Assembly: GCA_017476085.1 (NCBI GenBank)
Contig: JAFVEJ010000246.1
Location: forward strand, 1 to 10,335
Source: Alphaproteobacteria bacterium
GTDB lineage: Bacteria; Pseudomonadota; Alphaproteobacteria; RF32; CAG-977
DNA: 10,335 nucleotides
Direction of reading: 5' to 3'
Shown here: positions 1 to 5,364 of the stretch, in pieces
Layout: every line of letters begins with the position of its first letter
Position numbering within the stretch: the stretch's first letter is position 1
Program-made: the position numbers and the translations under genes
The notes under the pieces: model-generated
The model's input: the letters and a program-made list of their open reading frames with translations, nothing else
What the model was told of the DNA's origin: nothing
Database searches by the model: none

Positions 1-50
1 AAATCAAGAAAACAAGCAAAAAGAGTTTTTTCATTATTTTTTCGCCCGGC

Positions 51-78
51 TCAAAACAAAAGCCCCTTAAAGGGGCTT
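51..78 (-). terminator. Rho-independent terminator after tRNA-Phe
   Basis: Read on the minus strand, a perfect 7-bp stem (AAGCCCC / GGGGCTT, plus-strand positions 60-66 and 72-78) with a 5-nt loop is followed by the T-rich run TTTGTTTTGA. It lies 7 nt past the CCA end of the tRNA. It would end the tRNA transcript and any read-through from maf-rng-yacG. Positions 1-50 contain nothing I can recognise. Confidence 0.85.
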
Positions 79-85
79 AGTCTAA

Positions 86-161
86 TGGTGCCTGGGGACG
101 GAATCGAACCGCCGACACGGGGATTTTCAGTCCCCTGCTCTACCGACTGAGCTACCCAGGC
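86..161 (-). tRNA. tRNA-Phe (anticodon GAA)
   Basis: This is a 76-nt cloverleaf on the minus strand. The acceptor stem is GCCTGGG/CCCAGGC with discriminator A and a genomically encoded CCA. The D arm is GCTC/GAGC. The anticodon stem GGGGA/TCCCC closes the loop CTGAAAA, so the anticodon is GAA (phenylalanine). The T arm carries the standard TTCGATT loop. It sits 33 nt downstream of the yacG stop codon; the order maf-rng-yacG-tRNA-Phe is one I know from alphaproteobacterial genomes. It has its own candidate promoter and a terminator directly behind it. Confidence 0.97.
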
Positions 162-176
162 GCCGCACAGGAAAAG

Positions 177-205
177 TTTATAACCGATTCAAAATCATCT
201 GTCCA
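177..205 (-). promoter_or_regulatory. Sigma70-type promoter for tRNA-Phe
   Basis: On the minus strand, TGGACA (200-205, 5/6 to the -35 consensus) is separated by exactly 17 bp from TATAAA (177-182, 5/6 to the -10 consensus). Transcription would start near 170, about 9 nt before the mature tRNA 5' end. The -35 box overlaps the last codons and stop of yacG. The match was found by eye, but its spacing and position are what a dedicated tRNA promoter would show. Confidence 0.6.
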
Positions 206-413
206 TATTTTTTTCATTTTTTTCTTCGGTTTCTTCTTCCTCGTCGGTTTCAATGACATAAGCGCCGGTCAGCCACCGGTTCAAATCAACATCCGCGCAC
301 CGTTTGGAACAAAAAGGTTTATATAAAAACACCGTCGGTTTGCCGCAAATCGGGCATTTCATATCCAATGCGGGCAAATCCGAAGGACGTTCAAACACGT
401 TAGGCTTTTTCAT
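195..413 (-). CDS. yacG: YacG family zinc-binding protein (DNA gyrase inhibitor)
   Basis: This is a 72-residue protein with the family's four zinc ligands in Cys-X2-Cys and Cys-X3-Cys arrangement (C20, C23, C35, C39). The [15 protein letters not shown] segment is a YacG signature, and a Glu/Asp-rich tail follows. In E. coli, YacG binds GyrB and inhibits gyrase; that role is carried over here by family membership only. The ATG at 413 is preceded by AAGGA at a 7-nt spacing. The start lies inside the end of rng (14-nt overlap), so the two are probably translationally coupled in one maf-rng-yacG transcript. The length is normal for the family. Confidence 0.93.
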   Translation of the reverse strand: MKKPNVFERPSDLPALDMKCPICGKPTVFLYKPFCSKRCADVDLNRWLTGAYVIETDEEEETEEKNEKNMDR

Positions 414-1671
414 TTGCGATTCCTTCCGTTCTGATTGTTTCCGAAGTTTGTAATTTTATATTTGTTCCCAACCGGTCTTCAAGCCTGCGAACACAAGAGG
501 AGAGATACTTCAAAACACCTGCGGGAACGCAAACAAGCACTTCCGTTTTCGGCGAAGAAAACCAAAGCGCGCGAATAATTTCAGCCGCGTTTCGGATATC
601 TTTTTGTTCGAAAGAAAACAAATCAAATATTGACCGTTTTGTTTTTTCAACCGTCAGTTCAACCAATCCTAAAGTGGAAATACCGCTGACAAACACATTT
701 TCATTTTTCAGCTTTGGAAGAAAGCGGCTGATGACTTTTTTATCTTTCCGACCGGCAAAATCAACGATCATTTGACCGCCCAGACCTTTCAGGCGAATCT
801 GCCTTAAAATTTCGGGACAAGCTTCTTCATTTGCCGCAAAAGCATGGCCGGATCCGGTATTAACGTCAAAACAAACACAAGCTGCCGTCTGCTGAACAAT
901 CAAAAACCCGCCGGAAGGAAGAGGCGTTCTTTCGGCTCTGACCATATCCAACGCTTCGTCCAAACGTTCTTTTTCCCAAACGCCTTGCATGTCAAAAATA
1001 ACATTAAAACCTTCTTTTTTCAGAAACGCCGACGTTTCCGAATCGTCCGTAACGATTTCCGTCAGACTATCCCTGTATTTTTCGGCATACGCAAAGATAT
1101 CCCGCCGCGGTTTATAAAGTAATCCGGGCTTGTCGTTTTTCGGCAATACGGATTTCCATTCTTGTTTTAACCGCTCGATTTCCGACGCGATTTCATTCAA
1201 ATCTGCATTCTGTGACGCCGTTCTGAATAAAACGCCATCGTCGGGAGCTAAAAGTTTCAAACGGTCTTTTGCCTCTTGAGCCAACTGTCTGGAAAAAGAC
1301 GGAGTCTTTTGCGTCGGAATCAAAACGGTATATTGGCCGGAAAGTGTCGCTTTATAAGAAGCTTCCGCTTCTTTTTCCGCCGTTTGCGGACGAACGATGC
1401 GAACGATCAGCCGATCGCCTTCAGTCAATTTCCGATCACAAAGCGTCCCGTCCGGTTTCAAATAAAACGGAGGATTGTTCAAATAAACCGCCGCCTCTTT
1501 TCCTACATCCAAAAACCAGCCGGAACCGACGCATCGGACAGCCTGAGCAACATAAAGCGCCCCTGTCTGCAAATCGCTTTCCCGCCAAACAGAAACTTCC
1601 GCCGGCAATCCGTCATCATCAAACAAAAAGCAAAATTCTTCAAACGGGGAAAAGCTGTGAACCAACCGCAT
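400..1671 (-). CDS. rng: Ribonuclease E/G family protein (RNase G-like)
   Basis: This is a single-strand RNA endonuclease of the RNase E/G family, expected to act in rRNA 5' maturation and mRNA decay. The 423-residue reading starts at ATG 1671. The sequence shows an S1-like segment at about residues 37-120, an Arg-Thr pair at about 150-151 matching the 5'-phosphate sensor, and the two metal-binding aspartates of the catalytic DNase I-like fold in FDVNTG (D269) and IVDFAG (D304). The usual CPxC zinc-link motif is absent from the C-terminal part, so this is a short form that may not tetramerise like E. coli RNase E. ATG 1671 lies 1 nt after the maf stop. A TTG at 1680 would add three residues, and the GGGAG upstream sits about 3 nt from TTG and 12 nt from ATG, so the start is not settled. 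It overlaps yacG by 14 nt. Confidence 0.88.
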   Translation of the reverse strand: MRLVHSFSPFEEFCFLFDDDGLPAEVSVWRESDLQTGALYVAQAVRCVGSGWFLDVGKEAAVYLNNPPFYLKPDGTLCDRKLTEGDRLIVRIVRPQTAEKEAEASYKATLSGQYTVLIPTQKTPSFSRQLAQEAKDRLKLLAPDDGVLFRTASQNADLNEIASEIERLKQEWKSVLPKNDKPGLLYKPRRDIFAYAEKYRDSLTEIVTDDSETSAFLKKEGFNVIFDMQGVWEKERLDEALDMVRAERTPLPSGGFLIVQQTAACVCFDVNTGSGHAFAANEEACPEILRQIRLKGLGGQMIVDFAGRKDKKVISRFLPKLKNENVFVSGISTLGLVELTVEKTKRSIFDLFSFEQKDIRNAAEIIRALWFSSPKTEVLVCVPAGVLKYLSSCVRRLEDRLGTNIKLQTSETIRTEGIANEKA

Positions 1672-1672
1672 T

Positions 1673-2242
1673 TCAGTCAAAGACTCCCGTCCCTTTTAAA
1701 AGCGCTCCCGTTTCATACAGTCCCAATCCAACGACATTGGAATAAGAACCGATCACTTCTTTAACAAACAAAGCGGCTCGTCCTTGTATTGCGTAACCGC
1801 CGGCTTTTCCCTGCCATTCGCCGCAATCAAGATATTTTTGCTTGTCCGTTTCATGCAAACGGGCAAAAACAACAGACGTTTTTACCAAACGCGTTACAGA
1901 TTTGCCGTCAGGCCGAATCAGACAAATGCCTCCATACACCGTATGCCGTCGGCCGGAAAGCAAATTCAAGCAAAAAGAAGCATCCTGCGTTGTTTCCGCT
2001 TTAGGCAGAATACGCCGGCCGCAGGCGACGACCGTATCCGCAGCCAAAATGAAATGCTCCGGCCGATGCGCGCCAATCACAGCCGCTTTAGACGCAGCCA
2101 TACGCAATGCATAACTTTGCGGCGTTTCGTTTTTAAACGGCGTTTCGTCAATATCCGCCGGACAGATTTCCGCAGGCACAATACCGATTTGACGCAATAA
2201 ATCCAACCTGCGCGGCGAGGCCGAAGCCAGTATCAGGTTCAT
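1673..2242 (-). CDS. maf: Maf family nucleoside triphosphate pyrophosphatase
   Basis: This is a 189-residue Maf/ITPase-like house-cleaning enzyme. The family hydrolyses non-canonical or canonical pyrimidine NTPs to NMP and pyrophosphate. It shows the N-terminal SASPRR motif (residues 7-12), the catalytic-base region AADTVV (D69), an LSGRRHTVYGG segment near residue 95, and GKAGGYAIQG at about 145-154, which is the usual core order. The ATG at 2242 has AGGAG 7 nt upstream. The gene ends 1 nt before the likely rng start and belongs to the maf-rng-yacG cluster. No clear promoter is visible in the short gap from dksA. The substrate (dTTP/UTP versus m7GTP class) cannot be fixed from sequence alone. 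Confidence 0.95.
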   Translation of the reverse strand: MNLILASASPRRLDLLRQIGIVPAEICPADIDETPFKNETPQSYALRMAASKAAVIGAHRPEHFILAADTVVACGRRILPKAETTQDASFCLNLLSGRRHTVYGGICLIRPDGKSVTRLVKTSVVFARLHETDKQKYLDCGEWQGKAGGYAIQGRAALFVKEVIGSYSNVVGLGLYETGALLKGTGVFD

Positions 2243-2263
2243 TAAAAAACTCCTGTTTTATCA

Positions 2264-2292
2264 TCAAAAAGGCGGATCCGACCGACCCGCCT
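2264..2292 (-). terminator. Rho-independent terminator after dksA
   Basis: On the minus strand a 9-bp stem (AGGCGGGTC / GATCCGCCT, one G-T pair; plus positions 2284-2292 and 2270-2278) with a 5-nt loop is followed by TTTTTGATG. It begins 22 nt after the dksA stop codon and its T-run ends about 22 nt before the maf ATG. It should end the fliX-dksA transcript, or partly attenuate read-through into maf. Confidence 0.85.
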
Positions 2293-2314
2293 GTTTCTTT
2301 CAACGGCTGAAAAA

Positions 2315-2731
2315 TTAATCGTCGCTGTAGGTTTTTTCCATACGTTCATGACGTTCCTGCGCTTCGATTGACAAAGTGGCGATCGGCCGGGCGATCAAGC
2401 GTTCCAATCCGATCGGTTCGCCGGTTTCTTCGCAATAACCGTAAGTGCCGTCCTCCAGTTTTCCCAGAGCAACATCAATTTTAGAAATAACTTTGCGCAT
2501 TCTGTCGCGCGTCCGCAGTTCCAAAGCTTTATCCGCTTCGGCGGAGGCCCGGTCGGAAATATCGGGAACGGTCATGCCGCCTTCCTTCAAATTATCCAAC
2601 GTTTCCTCGGAACCTTTCAGCAATTCCGCGCGCCAATCTTCAAGTTTTCGACGAAAATATTCTTTCTGCAAATCGTTCATAAACGGTTCGTCGGCAGAAG
2701 GTCTGTATCCTTTAGGCAGCTCAATTCCCAT
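2315..2731 (-). CDS. dksA: RNA polymerase-binding transcription factor DksA (one-cysteine type)
   Basis: DksA inserts its coiled coil into the RNA polymerase secondary channel and works with ppGpp to adjust rRNA and amino-acid promoters. The 138-residue reading has the coiled-coil tip motif DISDRA (residues 57-62, DxxDxA) and the C-terminal finger segment with YGYCEETGEPIGLERL and RPIATLSIEAQ. Only the first of the four finger cysteines of E. coli DksA is kept (C100); the others are T103, S121 and A124, a pattern I know from alphaproteobacterial DksA. ATG 2731 is chosen because GGGGA precedes it by 7 nt and family homology begins there. An upstream ATG at 2794 would overlap the fliX stop and add 21 non-homologous residues. 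It is followed by a strong terminator. Confidence 0.93.
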   Translation of the reverse strand: MGIELPKGYRPSADEPFMNDLQKEYFRRKLEDWRAELLKGSEETLDNLKEGGMTVPDISDRASAEADKALELRTRDRMRKVISKIDVALGKLEDGTYGYCEETGEPIGLERLIARPIATLSIEAQERHERMEKTYSDD

Positions 2732-2765
2732 GTTGAAGTCCCCATTTGTTCGCTTAACCGTATCT

Positions 2766-2794
2766 GTTTTACACCAAAACCATATAAAAATCAA
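2766..2794 (-). promoter_or_regulatory. dksA: Candidate sigma70 promoter for dksA
   Basis: On the minus strand, TTGATT (2789-2794, 4/6) and TAAAAC (2766-2771, 4/6) are separated by 17 bp. The start would fall near 2759, about 28 nt before the dksA ATG. The -35 box overlaps the fliX stop codon. This would let dksA be expressed independently of the flagellar gene in front of it. The match is moderate and by eye. Confidence 0.35.
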
Positions 2795-3228
2795 ACGTTG
2801 CTTGATAGCTTTGCCAACTCAACTTCCGCTCTTAATTCGATATCGTCCAGAATTTGATTCAGCTCGGCATCCAATCCGGCTTCCCGTTTGACTCTCAAAG
2901 CCTGCGCCAACTCAATCAGTTTGTTTTTAGGAACGGAACCGGTCAAAATTGCCGTTCGCAAATCTTCCAGTTTATCCAAAAGTTCATTTCCATGCGCCGC
3001 CGCTCTTTTCTTTTTGCCGTTATCCTGCAAAGCGTCACCGACCGACTGCGCCGCCAGAAGCGCTTCCAGTCCGCCAATTTCCGAAGCAGCCCCGACCGAA
3101 GAGGACGATACGCCCTCCGTTTCTTCCAAAAAAGAAGAAAAAGAACCGTCCGCCCCCGTCGCTTTTGTTCCTTTGCGTGTTGATCCGATCGCTTTAGCCG
3201 CTCCCGTCGATCCGATTTTAATAGTCAT
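2791..3228 (-). CDS. fliX: Flagellar assembly regulator FliX
   Basis: FliX in Caulobacter links early basal-body assembly to activity of the sigma54 activator FlbD, so that later flagellar genes are switched on. This 145-residue protein matches the family layout. A flexible Gly/Ser/Thr-rich N-terminus comes first, with an FSSFL patch at 30-34. Then come GGLEALLAAQSVGDA (52-66) and LLDKLEDLRTAILTGSVP (83-100), and the closing ELRAEVELAKL (131-141), which is the most family-typical part. The ATG at 3228 has a strong AAGGGGA upstream. The gene diverges from flgI across a region holding a sigma54 promoter, as expected if FliX controls that promoter. dksA follows after 59 nt. Confidence 0.88.
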   Translation of the reverse strand: MTIKIGSTGAAKAIGSTRKGTKATGADGSFSSFLEETEGVSSSSVGAASEIGGLEALLAAQSVGDALQDNGKKKRAAAHGNELLDKLEDLRTAILTGSVPKNKLIELAQALRVKREAGLDAELNQILDDIELRAEVELAKLSSNV

Positions 3229-3258
3229 TTGCGATCCCCTTCCGAGTAATTTTTATTC

Positions 3259-3287
3259 AGTATATCCTATCCTGCTTTAATTAAAAA
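3259..3287 (-). promoter_or_regulatory. fliX: Candidate sigma70 promoter for fliX
   Basis: On the minus strand a good -10 TATACT (3259-3264, 5/6) lies 17 bp from a weak -35 TTTTTA (3282-3287, 3/6). Transcription would start about 25 nt upstream of the fliX ATG. I found no correctly spaced GG-N10-GC sigma54 element facing fliX. The poor -35 suggests activator dependence or low activity. Confidence 0.35.
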
Positions 3288-3289
3288 TC

Positions 3290-3302
3290 GGCAAATTTTG
3301 CC
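3290..3302. promoter_or_regulatory. Perfect 13-bp palindrome, possible enhancer/operator
   Basis: GGCAAATTTTGCC is a perfect inverted repeat (GGCAAA/TTTGCC around a central T). It is centred about 87 bp upstream of the predicted sigma54 start for flgI and directly upstream of the fliX -35 candidate. That is where a sigma54 activator dimer such as FlbD would be expected to bind. The identity of the binding protein is inference. Confidence 0.4.
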
Positions 3303-3355
3303 CAGCACCCGACAATTCGCATTTATTTTTTGCCCGCATTCTCCGGAAATAAAAA

Positions 3356-3372
3356 TTGGCACGGTTTTCGCA
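3356..3372 (+). promoter_or_regulatory. Sigma54 (-24/-12) promoter of the flgI operon
   Basis: TTGGCACGGTTTTCGCA has the invariant GG (3358-3359) and GC (3370-3371) separated by exactly 10 bp. The -24 part TTGGCACG is a full consensus match, and the -12 part TCGCA differs by one base from TTGCA. The predicted start is near 3383, giving a leader of about 37 nt before the flgI ATG. Late flagellar operons in Caulobacter-type alphaproteobacteria are sigma54-dependent, and fliX sits directly opposite. Confidence 0.8.
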
Positions 3373-3419
3373 TCCGACACAACAGATATTTTCGCTCAAC
3401 GCATTGAAAGAGGCCGAGC

Positions 3420-4547
3420 ATGGGAAAGTCATTGAAAACAATACAAAAAAGCATAGGTGCTTTAATCGCGGCGCTTCTGCTGTGGACGGCGCCGGCACAT
3501 GCCAGTTCCCGCATCAAAGATATTTCCGACATTGAAGGCGTTCGGGAAAACTATTTGATCGGATATGGATTGGTTGTCGGATTAAACGGAACCGGAGACA
3601 GCATTTCCTCGATGGCGTTTACCGAAGAAAGCTTGATCGGTATGTTGGAACGGTTAGGCGTGAACACCCGTGACGGCAAAATAAAAACAAAGAATGTCGC
3701 TGCCGTCATGGTTACGGGCAGCCTGCCCGCTTTTGCCCGCCAGGGAACGCGCATTGATGTCACAATCAGCGCTTTGGGCGACGCAAAAAGCTTACAGGGC
3801 GGCGTTTTATTGGTCACGCCGATGTTGGGCGCGGACGGCGAGGTTTATGCAATCGCGCAGGGACAAGTCGCCATTGCCGGTTTTTCCGCTCAGGGCGACG
3901 CGCAAAGCGTTGTCAAAGGCGTTCCGACCTCTGGCAGGATTGCCAACGGAGCGATTATCGAACGTGAAATTCCGTTTGATTTTGCCGATCAAAAATTCAT
4001 CAAACTGGCTCTGCGCAATCCCGATTTCACGACTGCCGCCCGCATCACCGACGCGATCAACTCTTATGTGGGATCGGTTGCGGCGACAACGATTGATTCA
4101 GGCACGGTATCCATTAATATAGATCGCAGCCGGCGTGAAGATCTGATTCAAATGCTGACCGACATTGAACAGCTGCGCATCCAGCCCGACCAAGCTGCAA
4201 AAGTCATTATTGATGAAAAATCCGGCATTGTCGTCATCGGCGAAAACGTCCGCATCAATCCGATCGCCATTGCACAGGGCAACCTGACGATCCGGATCAC
4301 GGAAACACCGCAGGTTTCCCAGCCGGCACCGTTTTCTATGACGGGCGAAACAGTCACCGTTCCCAGAACGGATATCGAGGTTGACGAACAATCCGGCAAT
4401 AAACTCAACATCTTAAAAAGCGGCGTTTCCTTACAGGAACTGGTAGACGGATTAAACGCTTTGGGAGTAGGCCCGCGCGATATGATCAGCATCTTGCAGG
4501 CAGTCAATGCTGCCGGGGATCTTCAGGCTGAAATCGAGTTGAAGTGA
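3420..4547 (+). CDS. flgI: Flagellar basal-body P-ring protein FlgI
   Basis: FlgI forms the P-ring around the flagellar rod in the peptidoglycan layer. The 375-residue precursor starts with a Sec signal peptide: a basic N-region, a hydrophobic stretch at about residues 12-22, and a likely cut after Ala-His-Ala at 28. The mature part opens with SRIKDISDIEGVRENYLIGYGLVVGLNGTGD, strongly conserved in FlgI, and ends with the family's QELVDGLNALGVGPRDMISILQAVNAAGDLQAE segment. Length is typical. ATG 3420 has AGAGG 6 nt upstream. It is the first gene of the operon behind the sigma54 promoter and overlaps the next start by one base (TGATG). Confidence 0.97.
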   Translation: MGKSLKTIQKSIGALIAALLLWTAPAHASSRIKDISDIEGVRENYLIGYGLVVGLNGTGDSISSMAFTEESLIGMLERLGVNTRDGKIKTKNVAAVMVTGSLPAFARQGTRIDVTISALGDAKSLQGGVLLVTPMLGADGEVYAIAQGQVAIAGFSAQGDAQSVVKGVPTSGRIANGAIIEREIPFDFADQKFIKLALRNPDFTTAARITDAINSYVGSVAATTIDSGTVSINIDRSRREDLIQMLTDIEQLRIQPDQAAKVIIDEKSGIVVIGENVRINPIAIAQGNLTIRITETPQVSQPAPFSMTGETVTVPRTDIEVDEQSGNKLNILKSGVSLQELVDGLNALGVGPRDMISILQAVNAAGDLQAEIELK

Positions 4548-4888
4548 TGAACACGAATAGTGTATCCACAGATTTTATTTCCGCCGCCGCACCGCAAAAA
4601 GCGGCCCCGAAAATCAACGCGCGCGCGGACATGGAAAAAGTCAAAAAAGCGGTTGAAGAATTTGAAGCATTCTTTATATCGCAAACTTTTGAACAAATGT
4701 ATGCGACCGTTCCCGTTAACGAAACTTTCGGCGGCGGCAATGCGGAAAAAATTTTCCGGTCCATGCTGATCGACGAATACGGCAAAATGACGGCGAAATC
4801 CGGCGGCATCGGGCTGACGAACCAAATTATGACCCAACTGCTGCTGCAGCAGGAAGCCGATACAATGACGGCCGCATCCGCGGAATAA
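4547..4888 (+). CDS. flgJ: Rod-binding protein (FlgJ N-terminal type, CheL-like)
   Basis: This small 113-residue protein contains only the rod-binding domain found at the N-terminus of enterobacterial FlgJ, without the peptidoglycan hydrolase half. Single-domain forms in alphaproteobacteria are often called CheL. Visible family features are KAVEEFEAFFISQTFEQMYATVP, then GGGNAEKIFRSMLIDEYGKMTAKSGGIGLTNQIMTQLL. It is thought to cap or chaperone rod assembly in the periplasm. The ATG at 4547 overlaps the flgI stop by one base, which indicates coupling. Since no hydrolase domain is present, another enzyme must open the cell wall for the rod. Lack of a signal peptide fits export by the flagellar type III system. 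Confidence 0.88.
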   Translation: MNTNSVSTDFISAAAPQKAAPKINARADMEKVKKAVEEFEAFFISQTFEQMYATVPVNETFGGGNAEKIFRSMLIDEYGKMTAKSGGIGLTNQIMTQLLLQQEADTMTAASAE

Positions 4889-4903
4889 AAAAGGAGAATG
4901 CAG

Positions 4904-5344
4904 ATGGAACAATTTCCGGAAAAAAAGCTTAGCCGTCTGTTGGCTTTAATGAGCGAACTATGCGGCATTTTGAAAAAGGAAAACTCTTTGCTGAAAAAGC
5001 AGCGTCAAAGCGAATGCAAAGACTTGTTGGAACAAAAAACAAAGTTGTCGGCCGCTTACGAGGAATCTTTCGCTTATTTTTCCCAGAGAGGAGAAATATT
5101 AAAAGCGCTGCCTGAAAAGCAAAAAAGCATCCTGCGCAAAGCCGCCGTCACATTAAACAATCTGACGACGGAAAACGCGCGGCTGTTAAAAATCAACATA
5201 GAAGCAACGTCACGGTTGTTAAACGCGATCGTGCAGGATGTTGCCGAACAAAACCATACCAAAGCACCTCTTTATACCCGTCAGGGCAGTATGGAAAACG
5301 ATGCGGGCAATCCCGCGGCGATTTCCTTTAATCAGGTTCTTTAA
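4904..5344 (+). CDS. flgN: FlgN-like flagellar export chaperone
   Basis: This 146-residue, highly charged protein is predicted to be almost all helix. Its N-terminal half has heptad-like leucine spacing (LLALMSELCGILKKENSLLK) followed by LLEQKTKLSAAYEESF, a pattern resembling the FlgN family; the last 35 residues are less ordered. FlgN binds the C-termini of FlgK and FlgL in the cytoplasm and delivers them for export. The position directly before flgK and flgL supports that role; sequence similarity alone is weak. ATG 4904 is preferred over ATG 4898 because AAGGAG (4891-4896) is 7 nt from the former and only 1 nt from the latter. Confidence 0.68.
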   Translation: MEQFPEKKLSRLLALMSELCGILKKENSLLKKQRQSECKDLLEQKTKLSAAYEESFAYFSQRGEILKALPEKQKSILRKAAVTLNNLTTENARLLKINIEATSRLLNAIVQDVAEQNHTKAPLYTRQGSMENDAGNPAAISFNQVL

Positions 5345-5364
5345 ATTTAAAGAAAGGATCCGCC

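Noticed and set aside
1269..1764. Two long plus-strand open frames opposite rng (158 and 162 codons)
   Set aside because: They are antisense to a well-supported RNase E/G gene. Their Arg/Ser/Pro-rich translations match no family and they have no ribosome-binding sites in an operon context.
2732..2794. Longer DksA start at ATG 2794
   Set aside because: The added 21 residues are hydrophobic and non-homologous and would begin within the fliX stop. ATG 2731 has a proper ribosome-binding site and matches the family N-terminus.
3290..3310. Possible minus-strand sigma54 element facing fliX
   Set aside because: GG and GC pairs occur here, but none has the required 10-bp separation in that direction.
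4504..4968. Minus-strand open frame of 154 codons opposite flgJ
   Set aside because: It is antisense to the rod-binding gene, runs across the ends of its neighbours, and gives a Cys/Ser-rich translation without family features.
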